From positions 186,001 through 250,000 of the forward strand of contig NZ_JACIEU010000003.1 in the NCBI RefSeq assembly GCF_014197035.1: a DNA stretch of 64,000 nt, given 5' to 3'. The notes beneath the pieces were generated by a model. It did no database searches. It was not told the DNA's origin and saw only the letters and a list, made by a program, of their open reading frames with translations. The first letter of the stretch is position 1; every line of letters begins with the position of its first letter. Shown here piece by piece: positions 37,566 to 46,042 of the stretch. The position numbers were made by a program, and so were the translations under genes. Source of the DNA: Sphingobium scionense. GTDB taxonomy: Bacteria; Pseudomonadota; Alphaproteobacteria; Sphingomonadales; Sphingomonadaceae.

Positions 37566-38250
37566 TCACCATCACCTCGAAATTCCCGCCCCTGAGCGTC
37601 GCCCCCGGAAAAGCGCGCAAGGCGAAGGACATTCTTGATCCCGGTAGGACATAGCCTATGAGGCCCGGCGCGATCGGATCCCTGCGGCCATCGGGCTGCA
37701 CCACCACCGCGCCGGATAATTGCGCATGCGTCCCGCCGCTATTTTCGACCGTGATCCTGTCGCGCGACGCGAGATTCCAGTTCAGGTTCGGGGCTGTCCG
37801 TCCGCAGGACCTGGTCGTCAGGAACACGGGAACGGAATAGCTCAACCGATAGCGTAAGCCGTTCGCGTCAGCAGGCTGCCGGGGATCGGGCAGTTCGTCT
37901 ATCTTCAGTCGGAATGCCTGTTCGCAATCGCTTGCGGCTGCTGGCGCCATCGATCTTCGGACCAGCCGGACGACCTGCCGCTGCTGCCCGCCGATTTCCA
38001 CGAAGGGCGGGCTTGCCAGCACATCCTCCGTCGCGATCAACTTGTCGGCTGCCTCGGCCTGGCTCCAGCGATAGACCCGTATCTGCGCCCGGATCGGCTG
38101 GCTGGTCGAATTGATCAGCCAGATCACACCCGAGCGTTCCACGATCTTGAGGAGGACTGGCGATACCTGAAGCCCTGATCCTGCAGCCGGCCATGTGCAG
38201 GACAGGCCAAGCACCAGGCCGCACAACATGGTCCGGCGAGATAGGAACAT
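37516..38250 (-). CDS. Periplasmic pilus chaperone (Csu-type)
   Basis: This 244-residue PapD-like chaperone has a signal peptide (LCGLVLGLSCTWPAAG), then the first Ig-like domain with LQVSPVLLKI, QPIRAQIRVYRWSQ and LIATEDVLASPPFVEI, and the G1-strand-like segment RYRLSYSVPVFLTTR that donates to subunits. The second domain is shorter and ends in GGNFEVMVNGRKV. ATG at 38250 or GTG at 38256 could start it; neither has a good binding site, so it may be translationally coupled to the subunit gene 13 bases upstream. Confidence 0.88.
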   Translation of the reverse strand: MFLSRRTMLCGLVLGLSCTWPAAGSGLQVSPVLLKIVERSGVIWLINSTSQPIRAQIRVYRWSQAEAADKLIATEDVLASPPFVEIGGQQRQVVRLVRRSMAPAAASDCEQAFRLKIDELPDPRQPADANGLRYRLSYSVPVFLTTRSCGRTAPNLNWNLASRDRITVENSGGTHAQLSGAVVVQPDGRRDPIAPGLIGYVLPGSRMSFALRAFPGATLRGGNFEVMVNGRKVTRPLPRASSGQ

Positions 38251-38263
38251 ACGCACGAAGCCG

Positions 38264-38770
38264 TCAGAAATTGACGCTGACAGTTACGGTATCGGCATAG
38301 TCGCCCGGCGTGAAATTGAGACTGGGTGCGATGGCGTAGACAGGTATGGATTGATCCGCACCCGTTCCGGTTCCCGCATAACCATTGCCCGCATCGGTAT
38401 CGGTGGCGGTGTTGCCCCAGATCGTCGTCCCGGCATCCTGATAGAGTTGGTAGGGGACTTCATCAGTGGTCGAGCCAATCATCACGCCCGCCCCGCTGGT
38501 GTCGTTATTCGATGGCAAGAGGCCGATATAATAGGGGGTGTTCGGGGAGCAGTTCACCGTAAGGCTGTTGTTGCCCTGAACATTGGTATCAGTCGATGGA
38601 TGCGTGCCCAGATCGACATCGGACGGGCTGCCAGCCGTCACATCGCAGGATGCCTCGATCGTCACCAGAACCTGGAACGTATCCGTAACAGTATCTGCTT
38701 GGCCGGGCACTGATATGAATATGGCCCCGCCTGCGGTAAGCAGAATATGGAAATGCCGAAAAATCGTCAT
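38264..38770 (-). CDS. Spore coat U domain pilin subunit (Csu-type)
   Basis: The 168-residue protein has a signal peptide, then one SCPU domain: VLVTIEASCDVTAGSPSDVD, SLTVNCSPNTPYYIGL, YQLYQDAGTTIWGN and the terminal YADTVTVSVNF, with two cysteines expected to pair. Such subunits polymerise by donor-strand exchange with the help of the adjacent chaperone. ATG at 38770 has AAGGAG 8 bases upstream. As first gene it is probably the main structural subunit. Confidence 0.88.
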   Translation of the reverse strand: MTIFRHFHILLTAGGAIFISVPGQADTVTDTFQVLVTIEASCDVTAGSPSDVDLGTHPSTDTNVQGNNSLTVNCSPNTPYYIGLLPSNNDTSGAGVMIGSTTDEVPYQLYQDAGTTIWGNTATDTDAGNGYAGTGTGADQSIPVYAIAPSLNFTPGDYADTVTVSVNF

Positions 38771-39122
38771 TAACCAGACTCCTTCAATCCATGCAGATTT
38801 CAAAACCCGTTGTATTGCAGCTATATTATGGATTTTCTTTCATCTGTATCGGGCAAAACCCGGATGTCGCTCAATGGCGACGCGACATTACACGGGTGTC
38901 GCAAAGGTATTGATTGAAATGGTCAATTTTCGGAATTGCCCGGTCGATAGACGCATCGGCTGCGCGTGCCGCGCACGGGATTACCCGGTCATGGCGAATA
39001 TCGGCCGGAGCCAGATGATCCGCCCATTTTCGGCCAGACGATACCATCATCCAGCACGGGAATGAGGAGGGCGGTAGGTCGGCGGGAGGAAAGGCAATCT
39101 TCTCCCGCCGACCGCGTTCAGA
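38771..39122. other. Intergenic region between pilus operon and ilvD
   Basis: About 350 bases without a credible gene. The part next to the pilus operon (38800-38850) is relatively AT-rich (for example CTATATTATGG at 38821) and probably holds its promoter, but I cannot fix -10 and -35 boxes. The ilvD side holds a hairpin at 39077-39113. Short reading frames here show no similarity. Confidence 0.5.
39077..39113 (-). terminator. Hairpin downstream of ilvD
   Basis: Arms GGTCGGCGGGAG (39077-39088) and CTCCCGCCGACC (39102-39113) pair perfectly over 12 bases just after the ilvD stop. No T-run follows on the minus strand, so it may act with Rho or as a stabilising 3' end. Confidence 0.6.
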
Positions 39123-40976
39123 TCAGTCCTTTTCGACCTGGCTGACGTCGCGCACCGCGCCGCGGGCGGCGTTGGTGGTCAGCGCCGCATAGGCGCGCAG
39201 GGCGGGCGAGACATTGCGCTTGCGACCGAAGGGTTTCCACGCCTTCTTGCCGCGCGCGACCATCTCCTCATGGCGCCTGGCCAGTTCGGCATCGTCGACC
39301 AGCAACTGGATGCCGCGATTGGGGATGTCGATCAGGATCGGGTCGCCGGTCGCGACGAGCGCGATCAGGCCGCCCTCGGCTGCCTCGGGCGAGACATGGC
39401 CGATCGACAGGCCCGATGTGCCGCCGGAGAAGCGGCCGTCGGTGATGAGCGCGCAGGCCTTGCCCAGCCCCTTCGACTTCAGATAGCTGGTCGGATAGAG
39501 CATTTCCTGCATGCCGGGGCCACCCTTTGGCCCTTCATAGCGGATGACGACGACGTCGTTGGCCTTCACCTCATTGCCCAGGATGCCCGCGACCGCCGCG
39601 TCCTGGCTTTCATAGACGCGGGCCGTGCCGTGGAAGGTCAGGATGCTGTCGTCGACGCCGGCGGTCTTCACGATGCAGCCTTCGGGCGCCAGATTGCCGA
39701 ACAGCACGGCCAGGCCTCCATCCTTCGAGAAGGGATGTTCGGCGCTGCGGATGACGCCGGTCTGGCGATCCATGTCCAGTTCCTTCCAGCGGTTATTCTG
39801 GCTGAAGGCCTGGGTGGTGCGCACGCCGCCGGGCGCTGCCTTGAAGAAATCCTGCACGGCCTCGCTGTTGGTGCGGCTGATGTCCCAGCGGTTGATCGCC
39901 TCGCCCATGGTGGTGGCGTGGACGGTCGGCAGACTGGTGTCGATCAGGCCGGCGCGTTCGAGCTGGCCCAGGATCGCCATGATGCCGCCGGCGCGGTGGA
40001 CATCCTCCATATGCACGTCCTGCTTGGCCGGCGCGACCTTGCACAGGCAAGGCACGCGGCGCGACAGCCGGTCGATATCGGCCATAGAGAAATCGATGCC
40101 GCCTTCATGCGCGGCGGCGAGCAGATGCAGCACCGTATTGGTCGAGCCGCCCATCGCGATGTCCAGGCTCATCGCATTTTCGAAGGCGGCATGGCAGGCG
40201 ATGTTGCGCGGCAGGGCGGACGCGTCGTCCTGCTCATACCAGCGGCGGGCGAGGTCGACGATGGTGTGGCCGGCCTCGCGGAACAGCTTCTCGCGATCGG
40301 CATGGGTCGCCAGGATCGAGCCATTGCCCGGCAGCGACAGCCCCAGCGCTTCGGTCAGGCAGTTCATCGAATTGGCGGTGAACATGCCCGAGCAGCTGCC
40401 ACAGGTGGGGCAGGCGGCCTTTTCGATCGCGGCGACTTCCTCGTCGGTGTAATTTTCGTCGGCGGCGACGACCATCGCATCGACCAGATCGAGCGCCACG
40501 GTCTTGCCGCGAATGTCGGCCTTGCCGGCCTCCATCGGCCCGCCCGACACGAAGATGACGGGGATGTTGAGGCGCATGGCGGCCATCAGCATGCCCGGCG
40601 TGATCTTGTCGCAGTTGGAAATGCACAGCAGCGCGTCGGCGCAATGGGCATTGACCATATATTCGACGCTGTCGGCGATCAGATCGCGGCTGGGCAGCGA
40701 ATAGAGCATGCCGTCATGGCCCATGGCGATGCCGTCATCGACCGCGATGGTGTTGAATTCCTTGGCGACGCCGCCGGCGGCCTCAATCTCGCGCGCGACC
40801 AGCTGGCCCAGATCCTTCAAATGGACATGGCCGGGCACGAACTGGGTGAAGCTGTTGGAAATGGCGATGATCGGCTTGCCGAAATCCTCGTCCTTCATGC
40901 CGGTGGCGCGCCAGAGGCCGCGCGCGCCCGCCATGTTGCGGCCGTGGGTGCTGGTGCGTGAACGATAATGAGGCAT
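39123..40976 (-). CDS. ilvD: Dihydroxy-acid dehydratase
   Basis: IlvD dehydrates dihydroxy-acids to the 2-keto acids of valine and isoleucine synthesis. The 617-residue sequence has cluster and active-site motifs [32 protein letters not shown], and the C-terminal [25 protein letters not shown]. Length matches the E. coli enzyme. ATG at 40976 ([19 protein letters not shown]) is the family start. A LysR gene is transcribed divergently, which may regulate it. Confidence 0.97.
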   Translation of the reverse strand: MPHYRSRTSTHGRNMAGARGLWRATGMKDEDFGKPIIAISNSFTQFVPGHVHLKDLGQLVAREIEAAGGVAKEFNTIAVDDGIAMGHDGMLYSLPSRDLIADSVEYMVNAHCADALLCISNCDKITPGMLMAAMRLNIPVIFVSGGPMEAGKADIRGKTVALDLVDAMVVAADENYTDEEVAAIEKAACPTCGSCSGMFTANSMNCLTEALGLSLPGNGSILATHADREKLFREAGHTIVDLARRWYEQDDASALPRNIACHAAFENAMSLDIAMGGSTNTVLHLLAAAHEGGIDFSMADIDRLSRRVPCLCKVAPAKQDVHMEDVHRAGGIMAILGQLERAGLIDTSLPTVHATTMGEAINRWDISRTNSEAVQDFFKAAPGGVRTTQAFSQNNRWKELDMDRQTGVIRSAEHPFSKDGGLAVLFGNLAPEGCIVKTAGVDDSILTFHGTARVYESQDAAVAGILGNEVKANDVVVIRYEGPKGGPGMQEMLYPTSYLKSKGLGKACALITDGRFSGGTSGLSIGHVSPEAAEGGLIALVATGDPILIDIPNRGIQLLVDDAELARRHEEMVARGKKAWKPFGRKRNVSPALRAYAALTTNAARGAVRDVSQVEKD

Positions 40977-41025
40977 TTTGCGCCGTTCCTGTAATCTTGT
41001 TTCCCTGCAATGGGAGCCCCCTACG

Positions 41026-41039
41026 CCTTTGCGCAAAGG
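41026..41039. promoter_or_regulatory. 14-bp perfect palindrome in the ilvD/lysR divergent promoter
   Basis: CCTTTGCGCAAAGG is a perfect palindrome between ilvD (start 40976, minus) and the LysR gene (start 41092, plus). Such dyads with T...A spacing are the usual binding sites of LysR regulators in divergent promoters, so it is a candidate autoregulatory site. Confidence 0.45.
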
Positions 41040-41091
41040 TTGTGAAATATATTATTGATGCCGTATAAGGTTGCAAGGAGACTTTGTTGCC

Positions 41092-41967
41092 ATGGACCTT
41101 CGCCCGCTGCGCCATTTCATCGCCGTCGCCGACACGCTGCATTTCGGCCAGGCGGCGCAGCGCCTGGGCATGACCCAGCCGCCGCTCAGCCAGTCGATCC
41201 TGGCGCTGGAGCGGGAATTGGGGGCGCCGCTCTTCATCCGGTCGAAGCGCAATGTCGCGCTGACGGCCTTTGGTCGGCAATGGCTGGAGCATGTTCGTCC
41301 GGCGGTGGAGGCGGTGAGCGCGCTGCCGGACATCGCCCGCCGCCTGCGCGATGGCAGCGCGGGCCAGATCGGCCTCAGCTTCGTCAGCACCGCCGATTAC
41401 AGCCTGTTGCCGGCGCTGGTGCGCGATTATGCCGCCCGCTTCCCGGAGGTCGAGATCGCGCTGACCGAAGCGACCAGCGACGTGCAGATCGCCGACCTGA
41501 TCGACGGCGTGAATGATGCGGGCATATTGATCGCCCCCGATGGCGCGCTTCCTGACGCGCTCGCCTATATGCCCTTGCTGCGCGAGCCGCTGGTGGTGGC
41601 GGTGCCGGAGGGCTGGGTAGCGGACGACCAGGCGCAGGGCGATCCCTGGCTAGACCGGCCGCTGATCCTGTTCCCGCGCCGGGTGGCACCGGCCTTCCAT
41701 GATCTGGTGAGCGGCTATCTGGCCGGGCGGGGGCAGCCCCTGCTGATCCGGCAGGAAGCGATCCAGATGCAGACGATCATCAGCCTGGTGTCGGCGGGCA
41801 TGGGCATCGCGCTGGTGCCCGCATCGCTGCGCAACCTGGCGCGGACAGGGGTGCGCTATCTCGACCTGCAGGATGCGCCGATCCTGGAGACCGGCCTTGC
41901 CTGGCGGCGAGACGATGATGGCGCGACGCTGGCGGGGCTGCTGGGCGTCGCCCGTGCCATGGCATGA
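41092..41967 (+). CDS. LysR family transcriptional regulator
   Basis: This 291-residue regulator has the LysR helix-turn-helix at the N-terminus (LRHFIAVADTLHFGQAAQRL, PPLSQSILALERELG, LFIRSKRNVALTAFG) and a periplasmic-binding-like effector domain (GLSFVSTADYSLLPALVRDY and SAGMGIALVPAS). ATG at 41092 has AAGGAG 11 bases upstream. Divergent placement next to ilvD suggests that ilvD or a branched-chain intermediate is part of its control, but this is inference. A strong terminator follows. Confidence 0.92.
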   Translation: MDLRPLRHFIAVADTLHFGQAAQRLGMTQPPLSQSILALERELGAPLFIRSKRNVALTAFGRQWLEHVRPAVEAVSALPDIARRLRDGSAGQIGLSFVSTADYSLLPALVRDYAARFPEVEIALTEATSDVQIADLIDGVNDAGILIAPDGALPDALAYMPLLREPLVVAVPEGWVADDQAQGDPWLDRPLILFPRRVAPAFHDLVSGYLAGRGQPLLIRQEAIQMQTIISLVSAGMGIALVPASLRNLARTGVRYLDLQDAPILETGLAWRRDDDGATLAGLLGVARAMA

Positions 41968-41978
41968 ACAGAAAGAGA

Positions 41979-42005
41979 CCCCGTCGCACAAGGGATGCGA
42001 CGGGG
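41979..42005 (+). terminator. Terminator after the LysR gene
   Basis: CCCCGTCGCA (41979-41988) and TGCGACGGGG (41996-42005) pair perfectly over 10 bases with a 7-base loop, 12 bases after the LysR stop. No clear T-run follows. Confidence 0.6.
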
Positions 42006-42141
42006 CCGAGGTTCAGGGAGGTGTCACTCCAAGGGGGGAAGAAGTGACAGGCACATCTATAGGTTCGGTCCATGAACCTTATGTGAAGCAAGCAGAAATT
42101 TTCTGCGACGGTGGTTTTGCGCCGATAATCGGCATGTCGGG

Positions 42142-42696
42142 CTACCAGCGTTCGCCCTGGGTCGAGGCGATGACGGGGCGCTGGTAGGAGGCGTCTTCCC
42201 TGCTCCAGTGGGGCTTGAGGAAGCCCTTCACATTGGCGGAATAGACCCAGCTCGCATCGGTGTCGGCGGTCATCTCGATCGTGCAGCGACGGGTAAGCAG
42301 CCGCCATTCGCCGCCGCGCCGTTCCAACTGGTCGATATAGCGGCCGAACGCGATCGTCGTGGTCTTGCCATCCTGCCAGAACAGGCCGCCGACCGTGTAG
42401 CTCTCGCAATAGGCGGTATCGCCGTCGATCTCGCACAGATGATTAGTGATATTGTGGCTGGTCGACAGGAAGAATTTGCCATGGCCCATATTGGCCCGCG
42501 CCGCATAGTCGGGCGCGCGGGTGATGATGGGGCCATGTTCGTCCACGCCATCTTCCCACCAGCAACTGTTGATGATGTCGACATCCTGCCGGTCGCGCCC
42601 GCGGCATTCGCGCAGGATGCAATCGCGGATCGCCTGCCGGTCCTGCAGGTCGCGCACGGTGGCGCGTAGTGCTGCGACTTCCTGTTCGAGGTCCAT
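42142..42696 (-). CDS. SnoaL-like / NTF2-fold protein
   Basis: The 184-residue protein has the SnoaL-type start (QDRQAIRDCILRECRGRDRQDVDIINSCWWEDGVDEH, here abbreviated by its features: a helix with IRDCILR, then the W-W-D motif) and later GRYIDQLERRGGEWRLLTRR. This fold covers polyketide cyclases, steroid isomerases and lyases of aromatic catabolism. It is the last gene of a minus-strand set with EthD, DUF385 and SDR genes, 15 bases after the EthD gene, and probably acts on the same pathway. Confidence 0.85.
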   Translation of the reverse strand: MDLEQEVAALRATVRDLQDRQAIRDCILRECRGRDRQDVDIINSCWWEDGVDEHGPIITRAPDYAARANMGHGKFFLSTSHNITNHLCEIDGDTAYCESYTVGGLFWQDGKTTTIAFGRYIDQLERRGGEWRLLTRRCTIEMTADTDASWVYSANVKGFLKPHWSREDASYQRPVIASTQGERW

Positions 42697-42711
42697 CTCC
42701 AGCTTTCCCTT

Positions 42712-43125
42712 TCAGTCCTGCGGCACCAGTTGCACCTGCATCATCTCGCCATTCGGCCCCATCGGGCTGTCATGTTCCTCGACCAGGCAGACGGGGTTGT
42801 TGTTGCTGGCGAAGAGTTGCAGTTCGTCGGCCTTGCGGACGTCGAGCATCGCCGGGTCGGACAGCCCCTTCATCGCCGCCTGATAATCGGCCAGGCTGTT
42901 CCACCATATCTCCATGATGCAGTCATAGCCGGGATGGATGACCTCGCCGGTCAGCGGGTTGGGCTGGGGCGTGACATAGCGGCGGACATAGCGCTGGGCA
43001 TTGGGCAAGGCGGGTTTGGCGCCCATCTTCTGCGACAGGCGCGAATGCTGGTTCTCATAATAGTCCATGAACTGGTCCATGGAGAGGTCGTCACGCTTCC
43101 TGAGGAAGACGATCTGCTTGATCAT
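42712..43125 (-). CDS. EthD domain-containing protein
   Basis: The 137-residue dimeric alpha-beta-barrel-type protein starts MIKQIVFLRKRDDLSMDQFM with YYENQHSRL, as in the EthD family; later come HPGYDCIMEIWWNSLADYQAAM. EthD is linked to ether degradation by a P450 system, but most members have no assigned reaction. The gene lies 16 bases after the DUF385 gene and before the SnoaL gene, consistent with a small catabolic operon. Confidence 0.85.
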   Translation of the reverse strand: MIKQIVFLRKRDDLSMDQFMDYYENQHSRLSQKMGAKPALPNAQRYVRRYVTPQPNPLTGEVIHPGYDCIMEIWWNSLADYQAAMKGLSDPAMLDVRKADELQLFASNNNPVCLVEEHDSPMGPNGEMMQVQLVPQD

Positions 43126-43141
43126 GGCTCTCCTCCCGCGC

Positions 43142-43657
43142 TCAATATTGCCGTTCGCCGGTGGCGTCCGACGCCTTGAAGCCGTCGATCGGTTCGATCG
43201 CCTTCATCATCACCAACGGGATCAGGCGGTCGGTCGACTGCTGATAGCCGGCATAGGCCGGGAAGACCTGACACATGAAGGCCCAGACCCGCTCGCGTTC
43301 CTCACCCTCCGGCTCGCGCCAGGTCGCGCGGAAGGCTTGGGTCGCGACCTGGAAGTCGATCGTCTCGCTGTCGCGGATATTGAGATACCAGGCGGGATGA
43401 TGGTCGGCGCCGCCCTTGGACGCGACGATCACCACTTCGCCGCCGATATCGCCATAGATAAGCGTGGTGATGAAGGTCTTGCCGCTCTTGCGGCCGGTGT
43501 AGCGGATCATGCAATGGGTGGTGAAGCCATGACCGCCGACGGCGCTGATGTCCATGATATGGCCCTGCGCCCCGCCCGATCGCAGATACATGTCGCGATG
43601 CTCGCTGATCCAGTCCTTGCGCGTGTCGCGGATGGCGGCGGAACTGTCGTCGCTCAT
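43142..43657 (-). CDS. DUF385 (Ddn-like, deazaflavin-dependent) oxidoreductase
   Basis: The 171-residue split-beta-barrel protein shows TRYTGRKSGKTFITTLIYGD-like sequence (IRYTGRKSGKTFITTLIYG), ASKGGADHHPAWYLNI and RDSETIDFQV, the core of the F420-dependent nitroreductase/quinone reductase family. Whether this organism makes F420 cannot be told here; some members use other flavins or none. A very strong GAGGAGG 5 bases before the ATG at 43657 fixes the start. It leads the DUF385-EthD-SnoaL set. Confidence 0.85.
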   Translation of the reverse strand: MSDDSSAAIRDTRKDWISEHRDMYLRSGGAQGHIMDISAVGGHGFTTHCMIRYTGRKSGKTFITTLIYGDIGGEVVIVASKGGADHHPAWYLNIRDSETIDFQVATQAFRATWREPEGEERERVWAFMCQVFPAYAGYQQSTDRLIPLVMMKAIEPIDGFKASDATGERQY

Positions 43658-43750
43658 GACGGCCTCCTCTCTGTCAACTTCGGTGTAAACCAGACCGGCG
43701 CCGGACGGACCTGAAAAGGGCGTCGCCATGGCGATGCTTGGCCGATCGGT

Positions 43751-44614
43751 TTAGCGGATGATCCGGTCATATTGGGGCAGCGGCGCGACGCCATAGCTTC
43801 GCCGATAGGAAGGCGGCTGGCGATCGCCCACATCACGCAGCCCATAATGTTCGGCCAGTTCCGCGCCGATCAGCGTCTGGCCGGCATGGTCCGCCAATGC
43901 CGGATCCTGCGACAGCGCCCAGATGACATGGCCGGTGAACTCGGGCGTTTCGACCATCTTTTCCAGATAGGCATATTTGGCCGGGTCTGATGCGATCAGT
44001 TGCAGCAGGCGGCCGGTGCGCAGCGCGCCCATCCAGATCGACAGGGCGGTGACGCCGGTGTCGCGCAGGTCGACGGCCATGTCGGCCGCCATCTTGTCCT
44101 GGCTGACCTTGTGCGCGCCATAGCCGGGACCATAGACATAATGGGAGGCGCCCGACCCCGATGTGAAGACGATCAGCCCCTGGCCCCGATCGACCATCAT
44201 CGGCGCGGCATGATAGCTGGCGACATAGGAACTGCGGATGCCGACGGTGATGATGTCGGCCAGCTTCAGCGGCTTTTCCCAGAAGCGGCCGGGCAAAGTG
44301 AGTTCGTCATGGATGGCGGCGACATTATTGACCAATATGTCGATATGGCCCTGTTCGGCGCGGACCCGATCGAACAGGGCGCGGGTCTGGTCGTCATCGC
44401 CATGGTCGACGCGCACGGCAATGCCCTGGCCGCCAGCGGCCGTCACGGCGGCGGCGGTTTCGTAGATGGTGCCGGGGAGCGGCGCGTCGCCGGCCTTTTC
44501 CGATCGGCCGGTGACATAGACGATGCAGCCATGCTGGCCGAGCGCGGTCGCTATGCCCTGGCCAGCGCCGCGACTGGCGCCGGTGACGACCGCAACCTTG
44601 GGTGTCTGGCTCAT
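43751..44614 (-). CDS. SDR family NAD(P)-dependent oxidoreductase
   Basis: This 287-residue short-chain dehydrogenase has the nucleotide motif VVTGASRGAGQGIA, LVNNVAAI in place of NNAG, and catalytic residues in FTSGSGASHYVYGPGYGAHK (Ser, Tyr-x3-Lys). The C-terminal extension is longer than in minimal SDRs. The substrate is unknown. It lies upstream of DUF385 with a 93-base gap, perhaps in the same transcript. Confidence 0.9.
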   Translation of the reverse strand: MSQTPKVAVVTGASRGAGQGIATALGQHGCIVYVTGRSEKAGDAPLPGTIYETAAAVTAAGGQGIAVRVDHGDDDQTRALFDRVRAEQGHIDILVNNVAAIHDELTLPGRFWEKPLKLADIITVGIRSSYVASYHAAPMMVDRGQGLIVFTSGSGASHYVYGPGYGAHKVSQDKMAADMAVDLRDTGVTALSIWMGALRTGRLLQLIASDPAKYAYLEKMVETPEFTGHVIWALSQDPALADHAGQTLIGAELAEHYGLRDVGDRQPPSYRRSYGVAPLPQYDRIIR

Positions 44615-44693
44615 CCATTCTCTCCTTGGGGCACCGGGCTAGCCCAGGCCGCTCGCGCCTGACCATGCAGGGGGTGGAGATATCGCTTTGGCG

Positions 44694-45158
44694 TTAGGCC
44701 GGGGCAGGTGGATTGCCGACCAGTTCCAGTTCATGGCCGTCGGGATCGTGGATCATCAATATGGCCGGCCCCTTGCCCGACGCGCGGATCGCGCCGACCG
44801 GATAGCCCGCCGCCTGCATGCGCGCTGCGACGCCCGACAGGTCGGGCACGCGCAGCACGATCTTGGCGATGCCGGAGTCGGTGGGCGGGGCCTTCTTAGC
44901 CGTGTCGTGCAGCAGGATCAGGGCCAGCCGGCCGCCCTTGCCGTCGGCACAGAGCATCACTTCGGTCACTGGCCCATGTTGCAGCGTGGTGGCGGGGACG
45001 AGGCCGAGCACGACCTGATAGAAGCGCAGTGCCTTGTCGAGATCGGCCACCGGCAGGCCGGGCGCCATCAGGGTCGCGCCGACCGGCGGTGGCGTCTGGG
45101 CGCGGAGCGGCGCCGCGCCAACGGGCAGCAGGGCGAGCAGAAGGGCGATGTCGCGCAT
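44694..45158 (-). CDS. Exported VOC (glyoxalase/bleomycin-resistance) family protein
   Basis: The 154-residue product combines a signal peptide (ALLLALLPVGAAPLRA) with a VOC domain: LPVADLDKALRFYQVVLGL at the start and ILMIHDPDGHELELVGNP at the end, including the usual metal-ligand Glu. VOC proteins include metal-dependent lyases, isomerases and dioxygenases; export makes this one unusual. It lies three bases after the sterol desaturase gene and so is cotranscribed with it. Confidence 0.85.
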   Translation of the reverse strand: MRDIALLLALLPVGAAPLRAQTPPPVGATLMAPGLPVADLDKALRFYQVVLGLVPATTLQHGPVTEVMLCADGKGGRLALILLHDTAKKAPPTDSGIAKIVLRVPDLSGVAARMQAAGYPVGAIRASGKGPAILMIHDPDGHELELVGNPPAPA

Positions 45159-45161
45159 GGT

Positions 45162-45944
45162 TCAGGCACTTTCGCTGGCGGTGGTGACTGGTGCGTCGTC
45201 CGTCTTCCGGCGCTGCTTGATCTTGTCGAAATCGGCCTCGAACTTCGGGCGCATGGTGCCGCACAGCCGGTCCCAGATCGTCGTATATCCACCGAAATTG
45301 CCGGTGAAATAGCGATGATGCTGATCGTGGAAGGTGGCGGAGATGAACCATTTGGTCGCCCAGCTGCGGTTCCACCAGCGTGGCAGGAGCTCATAGCCGG
45401 AATGGACGTAGAGGCCCATGATGATGTTGGTCGGCACGATCAGCGCGACGGTCGCGTCATGGACGGTGAAGACGGTCAGGAACAGCGGCACGAAGCCGCC
45501 ATTGATCAGCGATTCCAGCGGGCTGACCGACAGGGTGGTGAGCAGGTTGGGGGAGGTCGACTTGTGATGCAGCTTGTGGACCCAGCTATAGACCGGTTCC
45601 TTGTGCATCCAGCGGTGCAGCCAGTAGAAATAGGTGTCGAACAGGAAGAAATAGAGCGCATATTCGAGCGCGATCATCCACCAGGCGGCGGGCGCCGGAT
45701 TGAAGCTGATCGCGCCGATGTCGACCAGCTTGGTCTTGATCGTGCCGAGCAGCAGCCCGGTAATGGCGAGGTTGATGACGGCAAAGCCAGCCTCGTTCCG
45801 GAAAATCTTCCACTTGAAGCCGCGCGGCTGGATCTTGCGCGCCTTGAAATAGCCGCTGACGATGCCGGCGCCGATCCCGGTCGCGACAAACAGGCCAAGC
45901 CATAGCGAGAGAAGATGCTCGCCCTTTCCCAGATATTCCAGCAC
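45162..45944 (-). CDS. Sterol desaturase / fatty-acid hydroxylase family membrane protein
   Basis: This 260-residue integral membrane di-iron enzyme has several hydrophobic segments and the histidine boxes HRWMH, HKLHH and HDQHH that bind two irons. Members hydroxylate or desaturate sterols, hopanoids, carotenoids or lipids. The substrate here is unknown. The exported VOC gene follows directly. Confidence 0.9.
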   Translation of the reverse strand: MLEYLGKGEHLLSLWLGLFVATGIGAGIVSGYFKARKIQPRGFKWKIFRNEAGFAVINLAITGLLLGTIKTKLVDIGAISFNPAPAAWWMIALEYALYFFLFDTYFYWLHRWMHKEPVYSWVHKLHHKSTSPNLLTTLSVSPLESLINGGFVPLFLTVFTVHDATVALIVPTNIIMGLYVHSGYELLPRWWNRSWATKWFISATFHDQHHRYFTGNFGGYTTIWDRLCGTMRPKFEADFDKIKQRRKTDDAPVTTASESA

Positions 45945-46042
45945 GCCGGTCCTTCCCGTTGCAGACAGAAGGGCCTGCTATCACGGGATGGGCCGGGGAT
46001 TTTGTCGGCGCTGACACATAGGGGGAAATGCGGGCGGGCCGC

